Origin: Rubripirellula obstinata | Lineage (GTDB): Bacteria; Planctomycetota; Planctomycetia; Pirellulales; Pirellulaceae | Direction of reading: 5' to 3' | DNA: 64,000 nt | Assembly: GCF_001642955.1 (NCBI RefSeq) | Contig: NZ_LWSK01000006.1 | Span: 49,744 to 113,743 of the forward strand | Shown: positions 16,825 through 26,990 of the stretch, one piece after another | How the letters are laid out: each line of letters begins with the position of its first letter | How positions within the stretch are numbered: the stretch's first letter is position 1 | Made by a program: the position numbers and the translations under genes | Notes under the pieces: generated by a model | Seen by the model: only the letters and a program-made list of their open reading frames with translations | Databases searched by the model: none | What the model was told of the DNA's origin: nothing

Positions 16825-19800
16825 ATGACATTGAATCAGTATCATCTGCCGCCAAAGCAAGGCTTGTACGATCCCGAGTTCGAGAAAGAGAACTGCGGCG
16901 TCGGCTTCATTGCCCACATCAAGGGCAAACCAAGTCACCAAAATGTGCTGGACGCGTGCGAGATCCTGATCGCAATGGATCACCGCGGCGCTTGCGGTTG
17001 CGAACCCAACACGGGCGACGGCAGCGGAATCATGTGTGGGCTTCCGCACAAGTTTTTGAAGAAGGTTGCCAAGCGTGACTTAGGCATCGATCTACCCGAA
17101 CCAGGTAAGTTCGCCGCCGGCAACGTGTTCCTGCCGCCCGATGACGCAGAACGGGCTCATTGCAAAGAAAAGATTGAGCAGTTGATTGCCGAATCGGGAC
17201 AAACGCTGCTCGGTTGGCGTGACGTTCCGCAAATGACAGATGCGGCTGATGTCGGACCGACGGCTCGGAACAGCGAACCGGTCATGGAGCAATTGTTTGT
17301 CGCAGCCAACGGTGTCGAAGGCGATGCGTTCGAGCGCAAGCTTTACATGATTCACAAGCAGGCCAGTCACGCACTGCGCGGCAGCGAGACTCTGACGCAA
17401 GCGTTGGTTTTTTACATTTGTTCGCTCAGTACCAAGGTCATTATTTACAAGGGAATGCTGACGCCCGATCAGGTGCTTCCTTATTATCCCGACTTGCAAG
17501 ACGAAGATTTCGAGACGCACTTGGCGATGGTTCACAGTCGGTTTTCGACAAACACGTTCCCAAGCTGGGACCGCGCGCAACCGCTTCGGTTTATGAGCCA
17601 CAACGGTGAAATCAACACGCTGCGCGGCAACAAAAACTGGATGCGAGCCCGTGAAGGGTCCGCGTCTAGCGAGTTGTTTGGCGACGATTTGCAGAAGCTG
17701 TTCCCCGTCGTAGAACCGCATTGCAGCGATAGCGGCACGTTCGACAACGTGCTGGAATTCCTGCTGATGAATGGGCGAACGTTGCAGGAAGCCATCATGA
17801 TGATGGTCCCTGAAGCGTGGCAGAAACACGAAACGATGGACGAAGCCAAGCGAGCGTTCTACGAGTATTTTTCCTGCATGATGGAACCTTGGGACGGCCC
17901 AGCGTCGATCGTCTTTACTGATGGTCAATGCATCGGCGCGACGTTGGATCGAAACGGTCTGCGACCGAGTCGTTTTTACATCACCAACGACGATCGAGTA
18001 ATCATGGGTTCGGAAGTCGGCGTGTTGCCGGTCGATCCAAGCATTGTGGTTTCCAAGGGGCGCTTGCAGCCTGGCAAAATGTTCTTGATCGATTTTGAAC
18101 AAGGACGACTGATCCCCGACGAAGAACTGAAAAGCACGTTTGCATCAAAGCGTCCGTACGCTCAGTGGCTAAAAGAGAACCGAATTCGTTTGTCGGATTT
18201 GAATCCGGAATCTGAACCCCATGGTTTCGATCCAGACACGTTGCTGCCGCGGATGCAAGCGTTTGGTTACACAGTCGAAACGATGAAGTTCATGCTGCGA
18301 CCGTTGGTCGAACAATTGCGTGATCCAGTCGGTTCGATGGGCAACGACAGTGCGCTGGCATGTTTGTCTGACAAGCCGCGGATGATTTACGATTACTTCA
18401 AGCAGTTATTTGCCCAGGTGACCAATCCGTCGATCGATTCGATCCGCGAAGAAGTCATCATGTCGCTGGAATGTTACATCGGTCCAGAGCAAAACCTGTT
18501 GGCGGCAACGCCCGAGCATTGCCATCGTTTGATGGTGGACCACCCGATTTTGACCAACGAAGAAGTCGCGGCGCTGAAGCACATTAACTACACCGGTTGG
18601 CATAGCAAGACGATCGACATCACGTTTGACCGCAGCGAGGGGAAAGCTGGCCTGCAAAAAACGCTCGATCGAATTTGTGCCGAGGCCGAACAGGCCGCTG
18701 ACGAAGGCATTCAAATTGTCGTCTTGAGCGATCGGGAAGTTAGCCACGATCGCGTTCCCGTTTCCGCGCTGCTTGCGACCGGTGCCGTTCACCATCACTT
18801 GGTCAGCAAAGCCAAGCGAACTCAAATCGGTTTGGTCTTGGAAACCGGCGAAGCTCGCGAAGTTCATCATCATTGTTTGTTGGTCGGGTACGGTGTCGAT
18901 GCGATCAACCCCTACTTGGCATTCGAGGCGCTTTGGCAGGCACATGAAGACGGTTTGCTGCCCGAAGAGATGACCGACGACAAGGTGGTTGCTGCCTACC
19001 GCAAGGGTGTCGCCAAGGGCATGTTGAAAGTCATGGCCAAGATGGGCATCAGCACGCTGCGTTCGTACAAGGGTGCTCAGATCTTTGAAGCGTTGGGGCT
19101 CCGCGATGAGGTCATTGCGAAATGCTTTGTTGGAACCGCGAGCCGGATTCAGGGCGTTTCCTTTGATGTGATCGCCGAAGAAGCCATGCGTCGTCATTCG
19201 CTGGGTTTCCCGGAAAAGAAAAGCGACCAACTTCCGCAGCTTCCAAACCTGGGTGAATACCACTGGCGTGCCGAAGGCGAAAAACACACGTGGACACCGG
19301 AGTCGCTTTCCAGCTTGCAAACGGCAGCTCGAAACAACGACGAAGACGCGTATTGGAAGTTTGCCCACACGATCAACGAGGACAATAAAAACCGTTGCAC
19401 GCTACGCGGATTGCTGGAATTCGATGAAGACGATACTAAGTCGATTCCGTTGGACGAAGTTCAACCTGCCAAGGAAATCGTCAAGCGTTTTTGCACCGGT
19501 GCAATGTCACTGGGCAGCATCAGTGCGGAATCGCATGAGACGCTCGCGATCGCGATGAATCGTTTGGGCGGAAAGAGTAATACCGGCGAAGGTGGCGAAG
19601 ATCCGGTTCGTTTTAAGCCTATGGAAAACGGCGATTCCAAGCGAAGTGCGATCAAGCAAGTCGCGTCGGGCCGGTTCGGTGTGACGATCGAGTATCTGAC
19701 CAATGCCGACGAGATTCAAATCAAGATTTCGCAGGGTGCGAAGCCTGGCGAAGGTGGCGAATTGCCCGGTAAGAAGGTCGATGATTACATCGCCAGCATC

Positions 19801-21375
19801 CGTTACAGCACGCCAGGTGTTGGACTGATTAGCCCGCCGCCTCACCACGACATTTATTCGATTGAGGATCTAGCGCAACTGATCCACGATTTGAAGAACG
19901 CCAACCGTGCGGCCAGGATTAGCGTCAAGCTGGTTTCCGAAGTCGGCGTGGGCGTGATCGCATCGGGTGTGGCGAAGGCTCACGCGGATCACATTCTGAT
20001 CGCGGGTGACACCGGCGGTACGGGTGCATCGCCGCTGACCAGCATCAAGCATGCTGGTTTGCCATGGGAATTGGGCATCGCTGAAACGCATCAAGTGTTG
20101 GTGCTGAACGATTTGCGCAGCCGCGTTGTCTTGCAAACCGATGGCGGTCTAAAGACTGGTCGTGACGTCGTGATTGCCGCGTTGCTGGGTGCCGAAGAGT
20201 TTGGTTTCTCAACCGCGCCGCTGATCACACTCGGGTGCATCATGATGCGTAAGTGTCACTTGAACACTTGCCCGGTCGGCATCGCGACTCAGGACCCTGC
20301 GCTACGTAAGATGTTCAAGGGGAAACCTGAACACGTCGTCAATTATCTGTTCATGGTGGCCGAGGATGCTCGTCGAATCATGGCCAAGTTGGGCTTCCGT
20401 TCGATCGACGAAATGGTCGGGCACAGCGAAAGGCTTAAGACTGATTTGGCGATCAAGCACTGGAAGTCAGACGGCTTGGATTTGACCAGCGTGTTGATGC
20501 CAGCGAAGCGGCCTCATGAAAACGTCGGCGTCATTTGTGGCATGGACCAAGATCACGGGTTGGAAAAATCGTTGGACATGACGGTGCTTTTGGACGCCGC
20601 CAAACCTGCTCTTGAAAACGGTGAAAAGGTGACGATCAAATCGCCTGTCATCAACATCAACCGAACCGTTGGCACAATTCTTAGTAATGAAGTCGCCAAG
20701 CGATACGGACAAACCGGATTGCCCGACGACACGATCAACATCGAACTCACCGGTTCGGCTGGTCAAAGCTTGGGTGCGTTTTTAGCTCATGGGATTACGA
20801 TCCGATTGAGCGGCGACGCAAATGATTACGTCGGCAAGGGTTTGTCGGGTGGCCGCATTGTGATTGCACCGCCGCCGGTTAGCTCGTTTGCGTCCGAAGA
20901 CAACATCCTGGTCGGTAACGTGTGTTTGTATGGTGCGACCAGCGGTGAAGCGTTCCTGCGAGGCCGTGCGGCGGAGCGGTTCTGTGTTCGCAATAGTGGT
21001 GCCAATACGGTGATCGAAGGCGTGGGTGATCACGGCTGCGAATACATGACGGGCGGACGTGTTGTTTGTCTCGGCCGAACCGGCCGCAACTTTGCCGCCG
21101 GTATGTCGGGCGGGATTGCTTACATCTTGGATGAAGACGGCGACTTCAATCTGAACTGCAATTTGGCGACGGTCGAATTGGAAAAGATCGATTCGCCTGA
21201 AGAAGAAGCTCTTGTGAAGTCGCTGATTCAAAAGCACCACGATCACACCGGCAGCGTGGTCGCGGCAAACGCACTCGCCGATTGGAACGGGTTCCTATCC
21301 AAGTGCGTCAAGGTGATGCCAACCGATTACAAGCGAGTGCTTAACCAACAGAAGGCACAGTTGGCCGCTGTTTGA
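16825..21375 (+). CDS. gltB: Glutamate synthase [NADPH] large chain (GltB)
   Basis: The protein is 1516 aa, typical for the bacterial alpha subunit. Cys24 in ENCGVGFIAHIKG is the expected N-terminal nucleophile after propeptide removal. The glutamine amidotransferase domain covers about 24-430, then a central domain. The FMN-binding synthase domain (GGxSNTGEGGEDP near 900) precedes the 3Fe-4S cysteines in CIMMRKCHLNTCPVGIA. The C-terminal beta-helix has repeated Gly-rich turns. GltB releases ammonia from glutamine and channels it to 2-oxoglutarate, giving glutamate. gltD follows 57 bases downstream. Confidence 0.97.
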   Translation: MTLNQYHLPPKQGLYDPEFEKENCGVGFIAHIKGKPSHQNVLDACEILIAMDHRGACGCEPNTGDGSGIMCGLPHKFLKKVAKRDLGIDLPEPGKFAAGNVFLPPDDAERAHCKEKIEQLIAESGQTLLGWRDVPQMTDAADVGPTARNSEPVMEQLFVAANGVEGDAFERKLYMIHKQASHALRGSETLTQALVFYICSLSTKVIIYKGMLTPDQVLPYYPDLQDEDFETHLAMVHSRFSTNTFPSWDRAQPLRFMSHNGEINTLRGNKNWMRAREGSASSELFGDDLQKLFPVVEPHCSDSGTFDNVLEFLLMNGRTLQEAIMMMVPEAWQKHETMDEAKRAFYEYFSCMMEPWDGPASIVFTDGQCIGATLDRNGLRPSRFYITNDDRVIMGSEVGVLPVDPSIVVSKGRLQPGKMFLIDFEQGRLIPDEELKSTFASKRPYAQWLKENRIRLSDLNPESEPHGFDPDTLLPRMQAFGYTVETMKFMLRPLVEQLRDPVGSMGNDSALACLSDKPRMIYDYFKQLFAQVTNPSIDSIREEVIMSLECYIGPEQNLLAATPEHCHRLMVDHPILTNEEVAALKHINYTGWHSKTIDITFDRSEGKAGLQKTLDRICAEAEQAADEGIQIVVLSDREVSHDRVPVSALLATGAVHHHLVSKAKRTQIGLVLETGEAREVHHHCLLVGYGVDAINPYLAFEALWQAHEDGLLPEEMTDDKVVAAYRKGVAKGMLKVMAKMGISTLRSYKGAQIFEALGLRDEVIAKCFVGTASRIQGVSFDVIAEEAMRRHSLGFPEKKSDQLPQLPNLGEYHWRAEGEKHTWTPESLSSLQTAARNNDEDAYWKFAHTINEDNKNRCTLRGLLEFDEDDTKSIPLDEVQPAKEIVKRFCTGAMSLGSISAESHETLAIAMNRLGGKSNTGEGGEDPVRFKPMENGDSKRSAIKQVASGRFGVTIEYLTNADEIQIKISQGAKPGEGGELPGKKVDDYIASIRYSTPGVGLISPPPHHDIYSIEDLAQLIHDLKNANRAARISVKLVSEVGVGVIASGVAKAHADHILIAGDTGGTGASPLTSIKHAGLPWELGIAETHQVLVLNDLRSRVVLQTDGGLKTGRDVVIAALLGAEEFGFSTAPLITLGCIMMRKCHLNTCPVGIATQDPALRKMFKGKPEHVVNYLFMVAEDARRIMAKLGFRSIDEMVGHSERLKTDLAIKHWKSDGLDLTSVLMPAKRPHENVGVICGMDQDHGLEKSLDMTVLLDAAKPALENGEKVTIKSPVININRTVGTILSNEVAKRYGQTGLPDDTINIELTGSAGQSLGAFLAHGITIRLSGDANDYVGKGLSGGRIVIAPPPVSSFASEDNILVGNVCLYGATSGEAFLRGRAAERFCVRNSGANTVIEGVGDHGCEYMTGGRVVCLGRTGRNFAAGMSGGIAYILDEDGDFNLNCNLATVELEKIDSPEEEALVKSLIQKHHDHTGSVVAANALADWNGFLSKCVKVMPTDYKRVLNQQKAQLAAV

Positions 21376-21432
21376 TTGTCACTGCTACGAAAAACATACC
21401 ACTACAACACCCTCAAATTATCAGGCATCATC

Positions 21433-22941
21433 ATGGGTAAGCCCACCGGATTCAAAGAGTACGATCGCAAAAAAGTGCCATGGCGTTTGCCAGTGGTTCG
21501 CGTCAACGACTACGACGAAATCTACACCGAACCTCGCGTCGAGCAGTTGAAAGAACAGGGTGCGCGTTGCATGGATTGTGGTGTTCCGTTTTGTCAGTCA
21601 TCCACCGGTTGTCCGATCGATAACTTGATTCCTGAATGGAACGACTTGGTTTACAACAATCGCTGGAAGGAAGCGAACGAGCGATTGCACAAGACCAACA
21701 ACTTCCCCGAATTCACCGGACGCGTCTGCCCCGCCCCGTGCGAAGGTTCATGCGTGCTGGGGATCACCAGTCCACCGGTCACGATCAAGAATATCGAAAA
21801 CGCGATCGTTGACCGTGCTTGGGCCGAAGGTTGGATCGTTCCCGAACCACCGGAAACTCGTACTGATAAAAAAATCGCGATCGTCGGTAGCGGTCCTGCT
21901 GGATTGACGGCCGCGGATCAGTTGAACAAAGTTGGTCACACCGTGACGGTGTTTGAACGCGCCAGTCGCATTGGCGGGCTGCTGCAGTACGGCATTCCAA
22001 ACATGAAATTGTCCAAGGAAGCGATCCAGCGTCGTATCGACAAAATGACTGCCGAGGGCATCATTTTCAAGACGAACGTTGATGTCGGCAAAGACATTCT
22101 GCCCGCTGATCTGCAAAAGGATTTTGATGCGGTGTTGTTGGCGTGCGGGGCGACGAAGCCACGCGATTTGCCGATTGAAAATCGTGATGCAAAGGGCGTC
22201 CATTTTGCGATGGAGTTTCTAACCGCGAATACTCAGCAAATGGTCCACTCGGATTCGCTTGGTGATGATTTCATCAGCGCCGAAGGCAAAGATGTGATCG
22301 TGATCGGTGGTGGTGATACGGGCACCGATTGCATCGGCACGTCGCTTCGTCACGGTTGCCGCAGCTTGGTGAACTTTGAATTGTTACCCAAACCGCCCGC
22401 CGAACGTGCCGACGAAAATCCTTGGCCGGAATGGCCGCGTGTCTTCCGCGTCGATTACGGTCACGAAGAAGCGGAGGCAAAGTTCGGTAAGGATCCGCGT
22501 GAGTATCAAGTCCTGAGCAAGGGTTTCTTGAAAGACGAACAAGGAAACTTGTCGGGCATCAAGACCGTTCATGTTCGCTGGGAAAAGAACAGCGATGGTG
22601 GCTGGGCAATGACCGAGGTCGAAGGCAGCGAGAAGGAATGGCCAGCGCAGTTGATTCTGCTGTCGATGGGATTCTTGGGGCCGGAACAGTACGTCGCTGA
22701 ATCGTTGAAGCTGGAAGTCGATCCGCGTAGTAATTACCAAGCGGTCCACGGAAAGTACACGACCAACATCGAGGGTGTTTTTGCCGCCGGTGATTGTCGT
22801 CGCGGACAAAGTTTGGTTGTGTGGGCGATCAACGAAGGCCGCGGTGCAGCCAGGGCGATCGATACTTTCCTGGAAGGTCACAGCAATTTGCCAGCACCAG
22901 GTCAGACCCAGGGAACGTCCATGGAAATGGCCTGGTCGTAG
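21433..22941 (+). CDS. gltD: Glutamate synthase [NADPH] small chain (GltD)
   Basis: The protein is 502 aa from ATG at 21433; an upstream in-frame TTG directly behind the gltB stop is less likely. N-terminal cysteines for two 4Fe-4S clusters are in [20 protein letters not shown] and [13 protein letters not shown]. The FAD site is [14 protein letters not shown] and the NADPH site [11 protein letters not shown]. The C-terminus has the [16 protein letters not shown] motif that closes the FAD site. GltD takes electrons from NADPH and passes them to GltB. It forms an operon with gltB; a family B palindrome begins 25 bases after its stop. Confidence 0.97.
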   Translation: MGKPTGFKEYDRKKVPWRLPVVRVNDYDEIYTEPRVEQLKEQGARCMDCGVPFCQSSTGCPIDNLIPEWNDLVYNNRWKEANERLHKTNNFPEFTGRVCPAPCEGSCVLGITSPPVTIKNIENAIVDRAWAEGWIVPEPPETRTDKKIAIVGSGPAGLTAADQLNKVGHTVTVFERASRIGGLLQYGIPNMKLSKEAIQRRIDKMTAEGIIFKTNVDVGKDILPADLQKDFDAVLLACGATKPRDLPIENRDAKGVHFAMEFLTANTQQMVHSDSLGDDFISAEGKDVIVIGGGDTGTDCIGTSLRHGCRSLVNFELLPKPPAERADENPWPEWPRVFRVDYGHEEAEAKFGKDPREYQVLSKGFLKDEQGNLSGIKTVHVRWEKNSDGGWAMTEVEGSEKEWPAQLILLSMGFLGPEQYVAESLKLEVDPRSNYQAVHGKYTTNIEGVFAAGDCRRGQSLVVWAINEGRGAARAIDTFLEGHSNLPAPGQTQGTSMEMAWS

Positions 22942-22966
22942 TTGCTTGCGGTCGAAAAGTAGAAAA

Positions 22967-23054
22967 GTGGGCCGGAGCATGCGAAGCGCAGTTCCGGCAA
23001 TCCAAGGCTGGACATTGCAATTGCCGGAACTGCGTTTCGCTTGTTCCGGCCTAC
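22967..23054. repeat. Palindrome family B copy behind gltD
   Basis: This is the third copy of family B, with GGGCCGGAGCATGCGAAGCG at the left and CGCTTGTTCCGGCCTAC at the right. It is more diverged than the copies at 4.1 and 5.4 kb. It lies between gltD and the convergent ApbE gene. Confidence 0.85.
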
Positions 23055-23081
23055 ATCTACATCAACATTTCCGACGGGCGG

Positions 23082-24152
23082 TCACTGTTCATCGACCCAT
23101 AGGATATCGCCATGCGAATCGATGCTAACTTCATTTTGCCGTGGTGCGGGTGACACCGTCACCATCGGTGGCCACCAATCGTTTTGGCGATGGTCCGCAA
23201 ATTGATCGCTACCCAAAACGAACAGCCCGGTTGCACACGCGTCGGCATCGGTCGCGCTGTTCATGATCACGGTCAACGAAAGCAGGTCTCCAGCGGGCCA
23301 ACCGCTGCGTGGATCGATGACGTGCCCGAAACGTTTTCCACGGTGGTGAAAGAACTGTTTCCCTGACCCGCTCGTGGCCAGCGACTGGTTCTTCAGCCAA
23401 ACGCCAGCGATTCGGTCTTTCGGTTTGGTCGGGTGGGCAATTCCCACCGCCCAGCCTGGATTGGTTTCGTCCGTTAGCTCATCTTCAAACTGGCTGCCGT
23501 GGAATTGATTTCCGTGCGCGATCACACTGCTGTTTCCGCCATGGATCAAGAAGTGTTCCACGCCTGCGTGCAGCAGATACCGCTTCAATGAATCCAGTGC
23601 GTCGCCTTTCCCGATCGCGCCCAGGTTGATCGACATCCCCGGTCGATGGAAACAAACCGTGCGGTCTTCGGCCGATAATTCGATGTGTTGGAATCCGACC
23701 CGCGACAGCGCTTGATCGATCTCGGCCTGAGTCGGTTTGCGTCCGGACCGCTCGGTGAATCCCCAGGCCTCGACCAGCGGGCCCGCCGAAATGTCAAAGG
23801 CTCCGCTGGTTCGCTCGGACCATGCCAGCGCCCGCTCCAGGACTCGAAACGTGTTGGTGGAAACTCGCACGGGCCCGTTCGCAGCCTCGCGATTGATCTT
23901 CGACACTTCGCTGCTGGGGCGGTAAACCGTTAACCGAGATTCGATTTCATCGAGACTCTCCAGAGCCTCCATCACCGTTTCGACGCGGTCGGCCTGATGA
24001 GCGGGCAACAGAACCACAAAATCGGTCGCCATCGCTCGATGCGACACATGCGTCACGAGAGAATCCTTGGCGGATTGACCAGCGATGTGAGCCCCAGGAG
24101 ACGCGATACTTTTTTGAAAATCAGGCATGTTTAGAAAACATTCTAGGTCCAT
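23082..24152 (-). CDS. ApbE-family FAD:protein FMN transferase
   Basis: The protein is about 356 aa from ATG at 24152. The true start is uncertain, since ATGs at 24179 and 24128 and a TTG at 24197 are in frame and none has a clear ribosome site. ApbE hallmarks are visible: MATDFVVLLP early, DEIESRLTVYRPSSEVSKIN, the flavin-site AWGF, INLGAIGKGDALD and GHVIDPRSGWPAG. ApbE proteins attach FMN covalently to Thr/Ser of Na+-pumping NQR, RNF or other electron carriers at the outer face of the inner membrane. No obvious lipoprotein signal is visible, which is unusual for the exported branch. The flavinylated partner is not in the window. Confidence 0.9.
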   Translation of the reverse strand: MDLECFLNMPDFQKSIASPGAHIAGQSAKDSLVTHVSHRAMATDFVVLLPAHQADRVETVMEALESLDEIESRLTVYRPSSEVSKINREAANGPVRVSTNTFRVLERALAWSERTSGAFDISAGPLVEAWGFTERSGRKPTQAEIDQALSRVGFQHIELSAEDRTVCFHRPGMSINLGAIGKGDALDSLKRYLLHAGVEHFLIHGGNSSVIAHGNQFHGSQFEDELTDETNPGWAVGIAHPTKPKDRIAGVWLKNQSLATSGSGKQFFHHRGKRFGHVIDPRSGWPAGDLLSLTVIMNSATDADACATGLFVLGSDQFADHRQNDWWPPMVTVSPAPRQNEVSIDSHGDILWVDEQ

Positions 24153-24340
24153 TGTCCCCAATTGATAACACGATCGCATCGGCCGCCGCAGAGACAATTG
24201 GCCAGCACCAAAAAGACCGTGAACCGGAGAGTCCTAAAACGGGTCAATAAACGCGAAAAGTCGTGGGTTGCGTTGAAGCGATGTTTCTAGCACAATCTCG
24301 GCTCGAGCAATGACTGGGCCTGATTTTCAGGGCCAGCCAC

Positions 24341-24429
24341 GGAGCGGTGGCTGAGTGGTCGAAAGCGCCGGATTGCTAATTCGGTGATGGGGTCAAACCT
24401 ATCCGCAGGTTCAAATCCTGTCCGCTCCG
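24341..24429 (+). tRNA. tRNA-Ser (anticodon GCU)
   Basis: The acceptor stem GGAGCGG pairs with CCGCTCC at 24422-24428. The anticodon stem CCGGA/TTCGG holds the loop TTGCTAA with GCT at 24375-24377. A long class II variable arm and a TTCAAAT T-loop are present. The CCA end is not encoded. Confidence 0.95.
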
Positions 24430-24488
24430 CTTTTCTAGACTTCTTGGTTGACTCGGTCGCCGTTTTACGGTTTCCAGGTTAACCAACC

Positions 24489-24561
24489 GAGGGTGTAGCT
24501 CAGTCGGTAGAGCATTCGACTTTTAATCGAATGGTCCAGGGTTCAAGTCCCTGCACCCTCA
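24489..24561 (+). tRNA. tRNA-Lys (anticodon UUU)
   Basis: The acceptor stem GAGGGTG pairs perfectly with CACCCTC at 24554-24560. The D arm is GCTCAGTCGGTAGAGC. The anticodon stem TTCGA/TCGAA encloses CTTTTAA, giving TTT at 24522-24524. The T-loop is TTCAAGT. CCA is not encoded. It lies 59 bases after tRNA-Ser on the same strand. Confidence 0.96.
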
Positions 24562-24771
24562 CTTCTTTTTTACGGGGTTTTCAGAGACGCCGCCATTTGC
24601 GGCTTGGTCTGTTTTACCCCAGAATGGACTGAGTTTCGTACCGAGTGGAAACTTGGGTTTTTGCTTCTGTATCCCGCCAGTGTCTAACGGCCGAGCCAGT
24701 CGCTTAAAAATTGACTTTCTAGGTGTTTCGTGCCAGGGTAAACTGTTGAAAACGAAATCCTTGGAGCATCT

Positions 24772-25023
24772 ATGAATCTTGATTTGCCACCGTCCACCGA
24801 AGAGGTGTTACGCGAGCAAGCTTTTGCATTGGGCATGAGCCTTGAGGAATTCACTGTTAAGACTCTCACCGAGATGGCTAAGACCGCCACTCCGGTAAGT
24901 AAGCCTCATCGCGATCATAAGACGTGGATGAATGATGTGCGGGAGTGGTCCGAGAGCCATCCTGACACCTCCCATTTTGTTGACGATAGCCGTGACAGCA
25001 TCTACGAAGATCGTGGCTTGTGA
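24772..25023 (+). CDS. Antitoxin of a VapBC-type pair
   Basis: The protein is 83 aa from ATG at 24772, with TTGGAG a few bases upstream as ribosome site. The N-terminus (LPPSTEEVLREQAFALGMSL) fits a small DNA-binding helix unit. The C-terminus WSESHPDTSHFVDDSRDSIY resembles the toxin-binding tails found in front of PIN toxins, especially in planctomycetes and cyanobacteria. Its stop overlaps the toxin start by four bases (GTGA). It would neutralise the PIN nuclease and repress its own operon. Confidence 0.78.
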   Translation: MNLDLPPSTEEVLREQAFALGMSLEEFTVKTLTEMAKTATPVSKPHRDHKTWMNDVREWSESHPDTSHFVDDSRDSIYEDRGL

Positions 25024-25466
25024 GGGTATTGCTCGACACCAGTGTTGTCGTCCGGCTTGCCCAGCCGACGACACCTTCGTGCAAGGCTGTTCTCAACACG
25101 CTTGATGAATTAGGTCAGCAAGGATACGAGTTTTGCATTGTCCCGCAGGTGATATACGAATACTGGGTTGTGGTGACGAGACCGCTTGCGAATAACGGAC
25201 TCGCTTTCTCAGCAGACGACACCACACTCGAAATTGCTAAACTTGCTAGCCTGTTTACGGTGCTGCGTGATGAGCGCACTGTATTCGAGCATTGGCAACA
25301 GCTTGTGACGAGTTATAAAGTCATTGGGAAGAATGCTCATGATGCACGTATCGTCGCGGCTATGCATCGTCACGGAATCAACGACTTGCTCACACTCAAC
25401 CCAAAAGACTTTCGGCGTTACGCCAAAATCAACCTGCTTGGTGTCTTGCCAACCACAGGCAACTAA
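25020..25466 (+). CDS. PIN-domain toxin (VapC-like ribonuclease)
   Basis: The protein is 148 aa from GTG at 25020, fixed by the GTGA overlap with the antitoxin stop. PIN-domain acidic residues are visible: Asp in VLLDTSVVV near residue 6, Glu in QVIYEYW, Asp in NAHDARIVAAM and a last one in LNPKDFRRY. The spacing matches VapC, which cleaves tRNA or rRNA when freed from its antitoxin. The pair sits beside two tRNA genes and an IS66 remnant, a common location for acquired addiction modules. Confidence 0.88.
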   Translation: MRVLLDTSVVVRLAQPTTPSCKAVLNTLDELGQQGYEFCIVPQVIYEYWVVVTRPLANNGLAFSADDTTLEIAKLASLFTVLRDERTVFEHWQQLVTSYKVIGKNAHDARIVAAMHRHGINDLLTLNPKDFRRYAKINLLGVLPTTGN

Positions 25467-25639
25467 CCTCGGTTACATCGGCCGATGCACACCAAGTATC
25501 GGAATTTCCCACCACCGTTGCAGATTTTGAATTGCTTGCTTGTTGACAAAAGTTTCCAGGTTCTCATGGCCAGCCCACTGTAACCGTCCAACAGAACCGT
25601 TGTAGACGCGTGGTTTAGCGTGGTGGGTTTTGTTTCGTT

Positions 25640-25990
25640 TCCCCTAAACGGAGAAAGCCCAAGTCGCAATCTGAAGCCGCTCAGCGTTGGGAAGAGCGAT
25701 TGCAGCGTTTTGAAAGTTCCCCATGCACCGTCGCTCAGTTTTGTAGCGAAGTAGGTGTCTCGCAGCCCACCCGTTACAAGTGGAGGCGAATGCTGCGCGG
25801 GCCGGCCAAGCCGAAAGGTCCATCGGCGAGGTTCCTTCCGGTGGCGCTGGATCCCATTCCCGGTCCTCAGCCCGATCGACCGCAACCGGGAATCACAACG
25901 CGATCCGCCCCGTACCACCATCGATCTGCCCGGCGGAGATCACACGTTTGAGAACCGCGAGGAAACTGACAGTGTTGAGATTGTTGTCTC
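25640..25990 (+). pseudogene. Degraded IS66-type ORF A (TnpA accessory protein)
   Basis: The frame containing RFESSPCTVAQFCSEVGVSQ and PTRYKWRRMLRG reads like the helix-turn-helix start of the small IS66 ORF A protein. About 60 codons later the family's TIxLPGG motif (TIDLPGGDHTF at ~25917) appears in a different frame, so a frameshift lies near 25880-25915. No start codon is clear and no tnpB or tnpC follows. It is therefore a non-functional remnant. The remaining bases to fliN (25991-26268) and from the toxin stop to 25640 contain no gene I can support; an incomplete palindrome GTCCTTAAAGGAC is at about 26236. Confidence 0.65.
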
Positions 25991-26268
25991 GTTTCTTCCG
26001 ATGGCTGGTTCATTGCGAACGTCCCACGTTCCGGAGACACTAAGGCGAAATACGTCCTTAAATGCCAAAGCTGTTCAGCCAGTCTTGTTCGTGGCGTGAC
26101 TCGTGTGCCGATAGCTGAGCATGAAGCTGACCACAAAATAATTATCCCTTTAACGCGTGGACAAAGCAAAGTTTTTTCAAGGAAGAATGAAACCTGCTTA
26201 CTTTCAGTTCTCTGTACAGATAGGACAGCGGCGGCGTCCTTAAAGGACACTTAGCCGTGTGTTCGTAA

Positions 26269-26796
26269 CTAGGCCCCGACGAGTTCGGTGACGCGGACGC
26301 AGAAGTTGTCGTTCAGCACCAGAACCTCCGCTCGCGCAATCAAACGCCCGTTCACGAAGACATCAACAGGGTCGCCAGCCAGCTTGTCCAAAGCGACAAC
26401 GGATCCGCTTCTAAGTTTCAGCACATCTTCCAGGAGCATGACCGTTCTTCCTAGCTCGATTCGCAGGTCCAACTCGACTTCGCCTAGCAAATCGATCGGC
26501 TGGCTTCCGCCTTCTTCGGCCGAAAGTTCCTGCAGGTTAAAAGCGGATGCGCCATTTGCGGAAGAAGCTTCGGCACTGGTGGCCTGATTGAGCGAATCGG
26601 TGGCCTGATCCAGTAATGCTTCAATGTCGTCAGTTTTCAGCGGACCTTCCTCGGTCGCCTTCGCTGCATCAGCCGCCATCGCCGCGGCCATTTCCTTTTC
26701 GATGTCGTCAGCCCCCGATTCGGCGGATGTCGCTGCATCTGAAGCCATGGCAGCAGCCATCTCCTTTTCCATGTCGAGATTTTCGTCGTCAGCCAT
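26269..26796 (-). CDS. fliN: FliN/SpoA-domain flagellar motor switch protein (orphan)
   Basis: The protein is 175 aa from ATG at 26796 with AGGAC about seven bases upstream. The C-terminal ~80 residues are a SpoA domain: [20 protein letters not shown], then [20 protein letters not shown] and [20 protein letters not shown]. FliN is part of the C-ring that switches flagellar rotation and assists export. The first ~90 residues are Ala/Asp/Glu-rich with a duplicated segment of the type [12 protein letters not shown]. No other flagellar gene is in the window, so it is detached from a flagellar cluster. Confidence 0.9.
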   Translation of the reverse strand: MADDENLDMEKEMAAAMASDAATSAESGADDIEKEMAAAMAADAAKATEEGPLKTDDIEALLDQATDSLNQATSAEASSANGASAFNLQELSAEEGGSQPIDLLGEVELDLRIELGRTVMLLEDVLKLRSGSVVALDKLAGDPVDVFVNGRLIARAEVLVLNDNFCVRVTELVGA

Positions 26797-26990
26797 GCTG
26801 ATGTCCTGCGGGGACCAATTTTTGTTGTAGTGATCGATGAATCATCCGCAAACACGATGGTTTCCAGCAAGCCCAAAACATTTGATGTCTAGCGGACGAG
26901 TGGACACAGAAAATTGTGCGGCATAGGCGGCGCATCGTCGCCGCATCGTCGCTGTGGAGCCTTTGGCCGAATCGAGCCGCCGGAACTTTG

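Noticed and set aside
25463..25921. Minus-strand frame over the IS66 remnant
   Set aside because: It is antisense to the recognisable ORF A fragment and shows no domain.
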